Part shown: positions 53,390 through 62,470 of the stretch, in pieces | Layout: each line of letters starts with the position of its first letter | Position numbering within the stretch: position 1 is the stretch's first letter | The notes under the pieces: generated by a model | What the model was told of the DNA's origin: nothing | The model's database searches: none | What the model saw: the letters and a program-made list of their open reading frames with translations, nothing else | Made by a program: the position numbers and the translations under genes | DNA from: a virus | Length of the DNA stretch: 63,550 bases | IMG/VR virus record: IMGVR_UViG_3300038856_000075 | Span: 1 to 63,550 of that record | Direction: 5' to 3' (one strand)

Positions 53390-53833
53390 TTACGTCGGCA
53401 CGCCGGAATGGCGGTCGCGGGTCAGCACGCCGATCGCCACCGGACCACCGTTGGTGAGGCCGGTGCCGACGAGAGCCGCTTGGATATACCGCTTGTCGCC
53501 GCGGTATCCCGCCTTGAGCGTGTCGAATTTGCTGGTGCTCGTGGCAACCACGCCGGCGGCGACGGTCACGGACGAGTCCACGACGACGTCGACGGCGTCG
53601 ACCACCGCGAAGGTGACGCCGTCGTCGGAATCGTAGAGCACCAGGTCCGCCTTGGCCGTGCCGACCGGCGAAGAGCCGAGTTCGTCGATCGAGCCGATGA
53701 GCGCCAGCACCTCGACGGCGACCGCCCCTTGCAGATCGATCGCGCCGGACGTGACCTGGTTGGGCGAGCCCGTGTTGGTGAGCGTGCCCTGCGCGGCCCA
53801 GGTCCAGGTGTGGCCATTGTGCATATCGTACAT
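53390..53833 (-). CDS. Hypothetical virion protein (147 aa)
   Basis: NGHTWTWAAQGTLTNTGSPN then VEVLALIGSIDELGS and AGYRGDKRYIQAALVGTGLT, a beta-sandwich pattern. Position directly after the capsid gene suggests a decoration or capsid-cement protein. No family certain. Confidence 0.65.
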   Translation of the reverse strand: MYDMHNGHTWTWAAQGTLTNTGSPNQVTSGAIDLQGAVAVEVLALIGSIDELGSSPVGTAKADLVLYDSDDGVTFAVVDAVDVVVDSSVTVAAGVVATSTSKFDTLKAGYRGDKRYIQAALVGTGLTNGGPVAIGVLTRDRHSGVPT

Positions 53834-53862
53834 GTCAGTCTCTCCTTTTCCTCGGACCTAGA

Positions 53863-55182
53863 TCAGGTCGAGCACTTGAGCTTCTGGTAAGCTTCCGGAA
53901 GCACGGTCTGCCCGCCGACCCGGCGCCGGAACAGGAACCGCACGTTGCCGCTGGTCGCCTGCGTGTAGGGGTCTCTCAACATCGACATCTGGATGCGGTC
54001 GACCACCGTGTAGGCCCGGCGCCAGTCGCCGAACGCGATCGGATAGGCGTTCGCGGCCTCGACAGGCATGTCCGGGATTTCCTGGTACGCGGCGTCCAGG
54101 ATCGTATTCGGCCGCAGCGATGCGAGGCCGGGCACCCAGATGTAGTCGTCCTCGGCGGTCTTGAGCTTTCGAACCGAGCCGATCGTCGCTCGGTTCAACA
54201 GCCACGTGGCGTTCCGGCTATAGTTGGAATGCAGCGCGTGGTAGAGCGTGATCAGGCCGTTGGCCTGGCCGTCCGTGTCGGCGATCGTCGCCGACGACCC
54301 CGAGACCTGCTCGCTCACATTGGAATTCGTGAGGATGCCCTCGGGCCGCCCGACCGCGTTGCCGGTGATGAACGCCGTTCCCTCGGCCAATGCGAACTGC
54401 TCGGTGGCCTCGTCGCGGATGAAGCCCTCGAGATCGAACGCACTGTCCTCGAGATTCTGTTCCGAGACATCGACGAGCGCGTACATCTCGTGCGTCGGGA
54501 TCGATTCCATGCCGAAGGTCAGGCCCGTGGTCTCGGACCGCGCGCCCTGCTCCGACGTCCACTGTGCGGCGAACTGGCCGGTGCGCGACGGGATGTCGAG
54601 CTGCCGGTTCATGGTCTGGCGCACGCGGGCAAGGGGCCGGAAGAACGAGATGTCGGTCTCGCCCTTGATGATCTCCTGCACATACTCGATCGGCGCCAGA
54701 TAGCCGCCCGTGGCGTCGTTGGTAACAGCAAGCGACTTGTATTCGTCCTTCGCCTGCTCGACCGCCTCCTTGCATTCCTCGGGCAGGTTGGCCACACCCT
54801 TGGTCATGGCGAACAGCACGCCGCGCGCCCAGTTGTCCCAATATTTGTGCTGGGCCTCTTTCCGGTCCTCGGAGCCCGATCCGCTTCCCGGACGCCGGAT
54901 GGCGGTCTCGACCTTGTCGAGCCGATCGGCGTTGTCCTCGGCCGCCTTCTGGGCCTTGAGCAACGCCGCCGACAGATCCTCGCCCTTTTCGAGAGTCTTC
55001 TCGATCTTCGCGAGTTTAGCGGTCGTGGTCGGGTCAGGCGCGCCCTTCTCGCGGATCTCCTTGATTTCCTCGTCGTGTGCTTCCTTGAACGCCTCGTAGG
55101 CCTTCATGGATTCCTCGACGACCTTCTTCACGTCCCCGAACTGCTCCTGCAGCTCGACGACCGACACGTTATCGTCAGACAT
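53863..55182 (-). CDS. Major capsid protein (HK97 family)
   Basis: 439 residues. The first 110 form a charged helical delta/scaffold region (VKKVVEESMKAYEAFKEAHD, KAAEDNADRLDKVETAI), to be removed by the prohead protease. The HK97 fold follows: GGYLAPIEYVQEIIKGETDI, FRPLARVRQTMNRQLDIPS, NLEDSAFDLEGFIRDEATEQ and the C-terminal FGDWRRAYTVVDRIQMSML then VRFLFRRRVGGQTVLPEA. Located after protease, as usual. Confidence 0.95.
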   Translation of the reverse strand: MSDDNVSVVELQEQFGDVKKVVEESMKAYEAFKEAHDEEIKEIREKGAPDPTTTAKLAKIEKTLEKGEDLSAALLKAQKAAEDNADRLDKVETAIRRPGSGSGSEDRKEAQHKYWDNWARGVLFAMTKGVANLPEECKEAVEQAKDEYKSLAVTNDATGGYLAPIEYVQEIIKGETDISFFRPLARVRQTMNRQLDIPSRTGQFAAQWTSEQGARSETTGLTFGMESIPTHEMYALVDVSEQNLEDSAFDLEGFIRDEATEQFALAEGTAFITGNAVGRPEGILTNSNVSEQVSGSSATIADTDGQANGLITLYHALHSNYSRNATWLLNRATIGSVRKLKTAEDDYIWVPGLASLRPNTILDAAYQEIPDMPVEAANAYPIAFGDWRRAYTVVDRIQMSMLRDPYTQATSGNVRFLFRRRVGGQTVLPEAYQKLKCST

Positions 55183-55205
55183 GGTTTATCTCCAACAGGT
55201 TAAGG

Positions 55206-56291
55206 TCAGCCGGTCAGGGCTTCCACGCGCTTGCGCATCCGCTCGGACCAGTCGTCGCTGGTTTCGCCAGCGTCCCGCTGGATCAATCCTCTGTAGCCGT
55301 CGGCCATGAAGGCCTTGGCCTGTTTCCGAGAAAAGCCTGCGTCCCGCAGGATGTCCTCGCACTCGCGCTCCGTGATGGTCGCGTCCCGCGCCATCCGGAG
55401 TATGTCGCAAACGGCGGATTCGATGTCGCCATCCTCCGCCTTCCGCCAGGGCGGGACGATCGACTCGTCGTCGAACTCCTGCCGCATTTTCTCGTAGTAG
55501 CGTTCGATGTGCCGCCGCGCCGCCGACTTCTCTGCGTCGCTCGCATTCAGCCCGCCGCGGGCACCCGACAGGATGGCCGCCGCCGCGAATACACCCCGCG
55601 GTACGGCAACCAGCGTGCCGTCGATCACGTCGGCGATCGCCAGCTTGTGGGCCGCGAAATCGTCGCCGTCGCCCGCCGCCAGGACGAACCCACGCCGGTA
55701 TTTGGCGTTCGGTCCGCTCTCGGCATCGGCCCAGGCGCGCAGCCGCTTCTCCGCCGAGGCGCCGTCCCAGGCACGGGTTTTCGGTGCGAGCGGCAGGTCG
55801 CCGAATCCGGTCACCGTCTTGATATCGGTCACGCGGGCGTCCGAGTTGGCCGGGAACGAGACGATCGAGACCTCGAACAGGTCGACATCTGTCAGGCGGC
55901 GAACCTTCTTCTTGTCGTCGATCACGCTTTCAACCGTGCGGTAGCCGATCGACAGCCCCGACAGCGCTTGGGCTTTCATCAGCGCGTGGGCCTGTCGCGC
56001 CTTCGGGATATCGTCGATCAGGAGCTGGCCCTTGACGTAGAGGCCGTGGGCGTCCTCCTTCATCTGGAGCCAGGCGCCGATGGGCTCGCGGGTGTCGTGC
56101 TGCCACAGCATCAACGGCAGGCGCTTCTTGCGCTTGGACGAGGTCAGGCTGCGGCGGAAGGCGCCAGGCATGACGACGTCGGCATAGGAATCGACATTGC
56201 CGAACACCGAGGCATGGCCTTCGAACGTGCCCGGCTCGTCTTTGTCGAGAGCCTTGATCTCGAAGTCGAAATCCAGGAATTCAGTTTGCAC
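55206..56291 (-). CDS. Prohead protease with C-terminal extension
   Basis: 361 residues from GTG 56291. The HK97-type serine protease core (FEGHASVFGNVDSYADVVMP, MLWQHDTREPIGAW with the catalytic His, QALSGLSIGYRT with the catalytic Ser, LFEVSIVSFPANSDARV) occupies residues about 8-165. The extra 190 residues (RRGFVLAAGDGDDFAAHKLA, SDDWSERMRKRVEALTG) exceed the usual length and contain several helices, perhaps a fused scaffold or regulatory part. Confidence 0.9.
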   Translation of the reverse strand: MQTEFLDFDFEIKALDKDEPGTFEGHASVFGNVDSYADVVMPGAFRRSLTSSKRKKRLPLMLWQHDTREPIGAWLQMKEDAHGLYVKGQLLIDDIPKARQAHALMKAQALSGLSIGYRTVESVIDDKKKVRRLTDVDLFEVSIVSFPANSDARVTDIKTVTGFGDLPLAPKTRAWDGASAEKRLRAWADAESGPNAKYRRGFVLAAGDGDDFAAHKLAIADVIDGTLVAVPRGVFAAAAILSGARGGLNASDAEKSAARRHIERYYEKMRQEFDDESIVPPWRKAEDGDIESAVCDILRMARDATITERECEDILRDAGFSRKQAKAFMADGYRGLIQRDAGETSDDWSERMRKRVEALTG

Positions 56292-56586
56292 TGCGCCGTC
56301 CTCCTTTGATGGCCGCTTGCGCCTTTGCGTGGGGCAATGGGCTATCCTGCGGTTCGACCGCCAGCGAGACGGGCGGCTGTGACCCGGCGCAGCGCAAGAC
56401 CACCGAACCGCCGGCGTTCAGGGCTGCGAGTTCGTCCGGCGTCGGTTCCCACGCCGAACAGTAGACCCTGTGCCGTCCTGCCACCTCGACCCGAACCGGC
56501 AGCGTGGCGCAGTCGGGATCGGTCTCGTCCCAACCGTCGGGCGGGCCGAACTGGAAATTGGCGTCGCGGATATGGCGCTTAAGCAT
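56281..56586 (-). CDS. Conserved small phage protein (101 aa)
   Basis: ATG 56586. FQFGPPDGWDETDPDCATLP then VRVEVAGRHRVYCSAWEPTP and DELAALNAGGSVVLRCAGSQ. This pattern (a small beta-rich protein with CSAWxPTPxEL) is found near head genes and elsewhere in many phages; function unknown. Overlaps the protease start by 11 bp. Confidence 0.7.
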   Translation of the reverse strand: MLKRHIRDANFQFGPPDGWDETDPDCATLPVRVEVAGRHRVYCSAWEPTPDELAALNAGGSVVLRCAGSQPPVSLAVEPQDSPLPHAKAQAAIKGGRRSAN

Positions 56587-56920
56587 CGCGGCGGATGAAC
56601 TCGATCCGTTCAATAACGTGTCTGGGTTCGCCCGTGTCCGGCTTGCCTAGACGTGAATGGCAAACCGCGTCGTACCACCGCGGTTCGCAATATCTCGGGC
56701 ACTCATCGAACATCTCGCCGATGGCCTGATAATGAAAAGCGTTCCTACCGGCCAGCAGTTCGCAGCGGATGACGATCATGCCTCGCATGGCGGCCACGAC
56801 CACATCCGGCCAACGATCGATCAACTCGTAATCGATATAGAACTGGCCTATGCGACGCTTTGGTTTCTCGAGAATGTCCACGTGTTCCTGGACTTCCTTA
56901 GTGTCGATTGTCGTAAACAT
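56579..56920 (-). CDS. Hypothetical protein (113 aa)
   Basis: ATG 56920. FYIDYELIDRWPDVVVAAMR then GMIVIRCELLAGRNAFHYQA and IGEMFDECPRYCEPRWYDAV. An alpha/beta pattern with three cysteines; no family recognised. Unusual to find between portal and protease. Confidence 0.6.
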   Translation of the reverse strand: MFTTIDTKEVQEHVDILEKPKRRIGQFYIDYELIDRWPDVVVAAMRGMIVIRCELLAGRNAFHYQAIGEMFDECPRYCEPRWYDAVCHSRLGKPDTGEPRHVIERIEFIRRDA

Positions 56921-56928
56921 GTTCTCTC

Positions 56929-59013
56929 CTACCCCGGCACGACGGACGCTAATGCGCACCGGCAGCCGATTACCTCGTCGGCCGGCCCGCGCGGATCGCC
57001 CGGCGCCGCCAGCTTCGCCCCGCCGACATCGAACGGCTCACCGATGCGCCGGCGCTGGCCGTCGGCGTCGGCATGGCTGGGGCGCACTCGGGCGTCCTCG
57101 ACCGCAATCCATTCGCGCTCCAGGTCGCCTAGATCGAGCGCCTGCAAGGCGATGTCCTGGGCCGCGACCGACGCCGTGTGCGTCTCGGTGCGGGCGATCA
57201 GGTCGGCACGCGCCCGCGCGATGACGCCGCCGGAGCCCTGGCGGATGCGCTTGGCGATCGCCGACAGTGCCTCGCCGGCGCCTTCGCCCGCGACTAGGGC
57301 GGCACGGATCTGCGACCGCGTCGTCTCGGCGATCGCCGTCACCTTGGCAGCCCCGAATTCCTCGATCCAGGCCAGGATGCGGCGCGTGAACTCGCCCTCG
57401 ACGTCCTTGGTTTCGAGGTCCGGGGCCAGGTCCTTCTGTGCCGCGTCCATCACCCGGCGGCCGAACGTGTTCATTACCGCCTGGACGTGCGCGGCAAGCT
57501 CGCGCCCAATCTCTTCGGAATGGCCGCGGAGCGCGATCTCGATCCCGACCCGGCCATTGCCGCCGGCGACGTTCGCCGCCGCCGCGCGGGCCCTGGCGTC
57601 GATCAGCCGCGCCAGACGGGGGCGAAGCCGCTTTTCGAACGCGTCCTGCAACCTGATCTGGACCGCGGCCTCGCGCTGGCGGTTGGCGCCGTCGGGCGTG
57701 AGGAACAGCTTGTAGGCGAGGTCGCCTAGGTCGCGCGCCGCCTCTTCCTCGGGCGGTTCGCTGTCGTCGTCATCGTCGTCGTCCTCCGTGCCGGGGCCGG
57801 GCGGCACCATGCCGGACATCCCGATCGGGACCATAGTCGCCGGCACCAGCACCACGTCGCCATCGTCGATCGGCTCGTAGCCGGTGGCCACGCGCTTCTC
57901 ATTGATGGTCAGGTAGTCGGACCGTTCCAGCATCTCGAAATGCTGCCGGCGGCGCTCGCCGAGCGCGGGCACCTGGTCGAGATCGTTGTCCAAGCGCAAG
58001 GTGTCATCGAATTGCGGCACCAGCCAGGTGTTGAGGGCCGAGCGAAGGTGTCCCAGCAGCGGGATCACCGTGTCCTCCCACATGAACAGCCGCGCCTGCT
58101 CCATGTTGGCGAATGTCTGCGATCCGGGAATGCCGAGGATCTGCGGCGGCACGCCGAACGCCTGGGCGATGTCGGTCGCCGTCGTGTGCTTGGCGTTGAT
58201 CCAGTCCATGTCCTTCGGGTTGATGGACATCTGCTTGTAATCCATCGCGCTGGTCAGGATCATGGGGCGGCCGGCGTTGCTGGCCCCGGCGTAGAACGTG
58301 TCGATGTCCTCGCGCAGCTGTATCGCCTGTTGGTCGGTGATGGTGCCCACCATGCCGTCCTTGGCCATCGGAATGAACGCGCCGGCGGGCCGGGCGTCGT
58401 GCTGCACCAACGCCTTGTTCCAGCGATCCGTTTCGTTGCGAATGTCGATCGACCACGAAGCGGCCTCGATAGGCGACATGCCGTACCAGTCGTCGAGCGG
58501 GTTGAACGCCTTGAGGTGGAGTACAGCCGACGTGCCAGTGAGCTGGTCCACGTCCCACGAAAACTCGCCGCCAGCCGCGCGGTAGGTGTACTTGGCGGGG
58601 AAGCCTGTCTTGCCCGCCTCGATGAACACCCGGTCCGGGCGCAGCGGGTACAGTTCCGACGGCGCGGCGCGGGTCGAGCCGGAGGCCTCGACATAGGAGT
58701 TGCCTGCGATCTGGTGGAACGCGGTCACCGCCTCGAAAAACTCCGAGCCGCCCATCATCGGGTTGGGTCGCGTCAGCAGGTCCAAGAGCGGGTGCTCGCC
58801 GATCTCGGTCTCGCGCCGGAACAGCACCCACGGCACCGAGGCCACGGCGCGGGCGACGATCGAGATCGCGCGGTAGGCCACGAGATTCTTGCGGTAGCCC
58901 TGGTCGGCGAAAGCCCGGTAGTCGCGATTCGACCACTTCGCCGCGCCGCCTCCGACAAAGATCAGCGGGCCGACGGCCGACGCCTTTTCCTCGTGCCGCT
59001 TGAACGGCCACAT
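56929..59013 (-). CDS. Portal protein fused to MuF-type minor head protein
   Basis: 694 residues. Residues 1-400 are an HK97-family portal (FVGGGAAKWSNRDYRAFADQ, VLHLKAFNPLDDWYGMSPIE, QAFGVPPQILGIPGSQTFAN). A very acidic linker (EDDDDDDDSEPPEEE) follows near 410-425, then a helical part and a SPP1 gp7/Mu gpF head domain with ARADLIARTETHTASVAAQ, EDARVRPSHADADG and a closing GCRCAL. Portal forms the DNA-entry ring; MuF proteins enter the head. Usually they are two genes. Confidence 0.92.
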   Translation of the reverse strand: MWPFKRHEEKASAVGPLIFVGGGAAKWSNRDYRAFADQGYRKNLVAYRAISIVARAVASVPWVLFRRETEIGEHPLLDLLTRPNPMMGGSEFFEAVTAFHQIAGNSYVEASGSTRAAPSELYPLRPDRVFIEAGKTGFPAKYTYRAAGGEFSWDVDQLTGTSAVLHLKAFNPLDDWYGMSPIEAASWSIDIRNETDRWNKALVQHDARPAGAFIPMAKDGMVGTITDQQAIQLREDIDTFYAGASNAGRPMILTSAMDYKQMSINPKDMDWINAKHTTATDIAQAFGVPPQILGIPGSQTFANMEQARLFMWEDTVIPLLGHLRSALNTWLVPQFDDTLRLDNDLDQVPALGERRRQHFEMLERSDYLTINEKRVATGYEPIDDGDVVLVPATMVPIGMSGMVPPGPGTEDDDDDDDSEPPEEEAARDLGDLAYKLFLTPDGANRQREAAVQIRLQDAFEKRLRPRLARLIDARARAAAANVAGGNGRVGIEIALRGHSEEIGRELAAHVQAVMNTFGRRVMDAAQKDLAPDLETKDVEGEFTRRILAWIEEFGAAKVTAIAETTRSQIRAALVAGEGAGEALSAIAKRIRQGSGGVIARARADLIARTETHTASVAAQDIALQALDLGDLEREWIAVEDARVRPSHADADGQRRRIGEPFDVGGAKLAAPGDPRGPADEVIGCRCALASVVPG

Positions 59014-60482
59014 TAGAACACCCTGGGCCCGGAATTCGAGCGGACGATCTCCGTGAACGCCCTGCTAGAGGCGTCGACCTGATCGTTATGTTCGCCTCCC
59101 GGAAACAACCCCAATTCCTCCAAATAGACTTCGTTCCATTTACCGCGCACCAGCGCGACGTTGCCCGCTTCGACCTGGGCCGCGTAGGGCTCGGCGCGGG
59201 TCGCCTTGTCGCCCGTCTCCGGCGTCGCCTTGACCCGATAGCCGGCGAGACGCGAGACCAGGTACTGCGCCTGCGCCTTCCCCGCCTGCCCCGGGTCCTG
59301 CGGCAGGCTGACCAGCGGCTCCGCGCCATCGCGGGCGGCGGTGTTGAGAATGGCGGATTCGACCTCGCCGGCCGAACCGCGCAGCCGCACCACGTCCTCG
59401 ACGAAGAACAGCCCGCTCGGCGCGCGCCCGATCTTGGCGCCCACCGTCCACGACCCCTGGTCCTTCGAGGCCGCCAGATCCCAGCCCCGGCACCAGACGA
59501 TGCCGGCGGGCGCGGCCGAGACGATGCCGAGACGCTCTATCTTGAACATGCCGCCCTCGCGCGGCGCGGGCCGCTGCTGCATCTGTCCGGCCCAGGCATA
59601 CGAGCCCATGACGGCGCGGTCGCGTTCGATGACCTCGGGAGGCCAGCGCTCCGGGCACAGCAATTCGCCCTCGTAGGTCCGGGGGTCGCGGAACCCGATC
59701 TCGGTCTCGCAGCGCCGGTCGATCTCGAATTCCATCGGCAGCATAAGGTGCGTGTAGCCGAGGCCCTGGGACAGCGCGACGCCCGAGACGTCGCCCGCGT
59801 GCAGCCGCTGCATGATGGCGATGATCGCCGAGCGAATGGGGTCGTTCAGCCGCGACGGCACCGATTCGCGGAAGATGCGTATGGCCCGCTTGCGTTCGGC
59901 CTCCGATTCCGCCTGTTCCGTCGAATGCGGGTCGTCGATGATGACCCGGTCGCCGCGCCCGCCAGTCAGCCGCGCGAACGGCACCGCCTCGCGGAACCCG
60001 CCGGCGGTGTTGCCGAACGACATCTCGGCGACCCGCGTCAGCTTCACATCGGGCCACAGCCGCTGGTACCACTCGCTGCTGACGAGGTCGCGCATCCGGC
60101 GCGAATCCCGCTTGGCGTAGGCCTCGCTGTAGGACGTCGTCAAGAAGCGGAGATCCGGGCATCCCATCGGCCCCCATTCCCAGGCGGGCCCCATGACGGA
60201 ATAGAGCAACGACTTCGATGTGCCGGGCGGGACATTGGCCAGCAGCCGGTTGATCCGCCCGTTATGGACGGCTTCGTAATGCCCGGTCAGCGCCCCGACA
60301 TGCCATCCGTCGACGAACGGCTGCGCGGGTTCCAGGACGTGCCACGCCTCGCGGACGAATCCGTGGAACGACCGACAGCGCTCGCGGACCGCGTCAGCCC
60401 GCTGGTCCAGCTCGGCAAGCTCGCGCCGCCCCTCACGCCTCGCCTTCTCCGCCCGAACCTGGTCCAGACTGGGCAACGGCAA
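59013..60482 (-). CDS. Terminase large subunit
   Basis: About 489 residues; the frame is open to 60563 but the first 27 codons only shadow the small subunit, so TTG 60482 or 60476 is more likely (the start is uncertain). Walker A-like NVPPGTSKSLLY, Walker B RVIIDDPHSTEQ and the nuclease acidic positions GWDLAASKDQG and HNDQVDASSRA are present. It powers DNA packaging and cuts the concatemer. The closed circular assembly fits headful or circularly permuted packaging, but does not prove it. Confidence 0.9.
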   Translation of the reverse strand: MPLPSLDQVRAEKARREGRRELAELDQRADAVRERCRSFHGFVREAWHVLEPAQPFVDGWHVGALTGHYEAVHNGRINRLLANVPPGTSKSLLYSVMGPAWEWGPMGCPDLRFLTTSYSEAYAKRDSRRMRDLVSSEWYQRLWPDVKLTRVAEMSFGNTAGGFREAVPFARLTGGRGDRVIIDDPHSTEQAESEAERKRAIRIFRESVPSRLNDPIRSAIIAIMQRLHAGDVSGVALSQGLGYTHLMLPMEFEIDRRCETEIGFRDPRTYEGELLCPERWPPEVIERDRAVMGSYAWAGQMQQRPAPREGGMFKIERLGIVSAAPAGIVWCRGWDLAASKDQGSWTVGAKIGRAPSGLFFVEDVVRLRGSAGEVESAILNTAARDGAEPLVSLPQDPGQAGKAQAQYLVSRLAGYRVKATPETGDKATRAEPYAAQVEAGNVALVRGKWNEVYLEELGLFPGGEHNDQVDASSRAFTEIVRSNSGPRVF

Positions 60483-60909
60483 TTCGGGAGAGGATGACCT
60501 CCAGGTGCGATAGCTCCGCGTCGGTGAGCTTGGTAAGATCGACATGTTGGATGGGACCACCACCGGGGCCTGTCACGCGGATCGCTTGGAAATCGCGCTG
60601 GCCCAGATATTGCTTGCCGAGGAAGATCGCCATCGAGGCGCTCGACTCGGCCTGCTGGAACTGCTTGCGGCGAAGGCTGATAAGTCCGGCCGCCTGCCCG
60701 CGCTCGAACGCCATGCGGTATTCGGGCTCCTTCAGACGGCGGACGATTGTCTTGCGGCAGACCCTGAAGAACGCCGCGATTTCCTGCTGGGTACATTGAA
60801 GCGCGGCGAGTTTTTCGAACTCGTCGATATCGATATCGGCCTTGTCTTCCCGTGGGTTTTTAGGCCGCTTTTTCGCCGTCTGTTTTGGCTTCGTCGAACG
60901 TCCTGCCAT
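60433..60909 (-). CDS. Terminase small subunit-like protein
   Basis: 158 residues from ATG 60909. A basic N-terminus (KPKQTAKKRPKNPREDK) precedes a helix-turn-helix region LAALQCTQQEIAAFFRVCRK then TIVRRLKEPEYRMAFERG, a coiled segment and a SSASMAIFLGKQYLGQRD helix, as in small terminase subunits. It would recognise the packaging site. Overlaps the methyltransferase end by 50 bp and the large subunit start. Confidence 0.8.
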   Translation of the reverse strand: MAGRSTKPKQTAKKRPKNPREDKADIDIDEFEKLAALQCTQQEIAAFFRVCRKTIVRRLKEPEYRMAFERGQAAGLISLRRKQFQQAESSASMAIFLGKQYLGQRDFQAIRVTGPGGGPIQHVDLTKLTDAELSHLEVILSRIAVAQSGPGSGGEGEA

Positions 60910-62095
60910 CGGATTCTCGTATTGCCTTTCGTCCAGTGAAATTCTGCCAGCGGGCGACAGCCACATCCACATAGGCGGGGTTGATCTCTATCGCGTGGCA
61001 GGACCTGCCCGTCATTTCAGCGGCGATGATGGTGGTTCCCGAGCCGCTGAACGGTTCGTATACGGCTTGGCCGGGGCTTGAATTGTTCTCTATGGGGCGT
61101 TTCATGCATTCGACGGGCTTCTGAGTTGGGTGCGGCGTTTTCTCTTCCTTGCTGCCGCCCATGATATGCAACGGGCTGGCAAAGTCCCAGACGGTTGTTT
61201 GCTTGCGGTCGCCAACCCAATGTCCGGCGTCCTTGACAGCATACCAGCACGGCTCATGTTTCCAGTGATAGTCACCGCGCCCCATTACCATTACTGACTT
61301 GTTCCAGATGATCTGCGAGCGCAACGTAAACCCGCACGCAGTAAGGCTTTCAGCCACGACAGGCGATTGTAACCCTCCATGCCACACATAGGCTATGGCG
61401 CCAGGAAACAGCGCCCACGCATCACGCCAATCGGCCCGTGTATCATTCTCAACAATGCCCGTCCTATTCTTACCCATCGTGGCGTGTCCAGCCTTGCCGC
61501 GCCACGTCGCATCATACTCCACCCCATAAGGCGGATCGGTCACCATCAGATGCGGCACCACGCCGTTCAGGCACTTGGCAACCGTGCCCGCGTCCGTCGA
61601 GTCGCCGCAGATCAGCCTATGCCGGCCCAGCAGCCAGATATCGGACGGCGAGGTGACGACAGATGTGGAATCCGGTTCCGGCACATCGTCTTCGTCGCCG
61701 CCGGTGCCTGTCAGCAGCTTGTTGATCTCGGCCGGATCGAAGCCCGTCAGGCCGAGATCGAAATCCTCGAGCCCTTTGATCTCAAACGATAGCAGATCAT
61801 CGTCCCACTTCGCCTGTTCGCCCGTCCGATTGTCCGCAATCCTATACGCCCTTGCCTGTTTCGCGGTCAGATCGACCGCGACCACGCATGGCGCCGAATC
61901 GAGGCCAAGGCTCTTCGCCGCCAGATAGCGTGTGTGGCCGACGATGATCACGCCATCCTTGTCGAGAACGATCGGCTGCTGAAACCCGAATTCCCTTATC
62001 GACGCCGCGACCTTCTCGACCGCAGCATCCGTGATCTTTCGAGGGTTGCCCTTGTAGGGCTTGATCTTGCTGAGCGGGCGATTTTCTGTTTTCAT
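60860..62095 (-). CDS. ParB-domain DNA methyltransferase
   Basis: About 411 residues from ATG 62095; a GTG at 62101 is possible. An N-terminal ParB-like domain (KPYKGNPRKITDAAVEKVAA, VIIVGHTRYLAAKSLGL, RAYRIADNRTGEQAKWD) is joined to a beta-class methyltransferase: catalytic TDPPYGVEYDATW, HEPCWYAVK, HPTQKPVECM and motif I EPFSGSGTTIIAAEM. DPPY suggests N6-adenine. It heads the packaging and structural oper on; methylating packaged DNA would protect it in the next host. Confidence 0.9.
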   Translation of the reverse strand: MKTENRPLSKIKPYKGNPRKITDAAVEKVAASIREFGFQQPIVLDKDGVIIVGHTRYLAAKSLGLDSAPCVVAVDLTAKQARAYRIADNRTGEQAKWDDDLLSFEIKGLEDFDLGLTGFDPAEINKLLTGTGGDEDDVPEPDSTSVVTSPSDIWLLGRHRLICGDSTDAGTVAKCLNGVVPHLMVTDPPYGVEYDATWRGKAGHATMGKNRTGIVENDTRADWRDAWALFPGAIAYVWHGGLQSPVVAESLTACGFTLRSQIIWNKSVMVMGRGDYHWKHEPCWYAVKDAGHWVGDRKQTTVWDFASPLHIMGGSKEEKTPHPTQKPVECMKRPIENNSSPGQAVYEPFSGSGTTIIAAEMTGRSCHAIEINPAYVDVAVARWQNFTGRKAIRESDGRTFDEAKTDGEKAA

Positions 62096-62101
62096 GGCCA
62101 C

Positions 62102-62392
62102 ATGAAATGGATGATTGCCGCCCTGCTCCTTCTCGCCGCCCCCGCCTGGGCCAGCGACTACGACCGCGCCGACACCTTGGGCCGGGCCATCGTCGACACC
62201 GGATACGCCACCGAATACCGGGTGGGCGTGCGCACGCTGAACCTGACGATATCGTCGCTACTGCCGGGAGACGCCCGCGCGATCGCCACGGCGATGTGCC
62301 AGGCTGGAGCCCAACAAGGGCTCGCCGGATGGCGCGTCAGGGTGTTTCTGCCGGTCGGAGATCGACCCGCCGCGGCGTGCGGCGTTCGATAG
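62102..62392 (+). CDS. Small periplasmic protein (96 aa)
   Basis: A clear signal peptide, MKWMIAALLLLAAPAWA, with cleavage expected after residue 17. The mature part (DYDRADTLGRAIVDTGYATE, LNLTISSLLPGDARAIATAM) has two cysteines. It is the only gene on the plus strand outside the 12.7-24.9 kb arm and is head-to-head with the ParB-methyltransferase gene, overlapping its possible GTG. No ribosome-binding site is evident. Possible role in superinfection exclusion or lysis. Confidence 0.6.
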   Translation: MKWMIAALLLLAAPAWASDYDRADTLGRAIVDTGYATEYRVGVRTLNLTISSLLPGDARAIATAMCQAGAQQGLAGWRVRVFLPVGDRPAAACGVR

Positions 62393-62470
62393 CGTCCGCA
62401 AGGAACGGGGTTTCGAGAACCCGGTTCCCGTGGCGGCGTGATGGAGGTATGGCGGGTTTTTCGGGACGTG
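62393..62470. other. Convergent intergenic region with imperfect hairpin
   Basis: Between the ends of the periplasmic gene and the NusG-like gene. 62403-62429 can fold as GGAAC...GTTCC plus GGGTT...AACCC with one mismatch and a TCGAG loop. A GGGTTTTTC lies at 62455-62463. Possible bidirectional pausing or termination site; weak. Confidence 0.35.

Noticed and set aside
59088-60497. 469-codon open frame on the plus strand
   Set aside because: Antisense shadow of the large terminase gene, which has clear ATPase and nuclease motifs.
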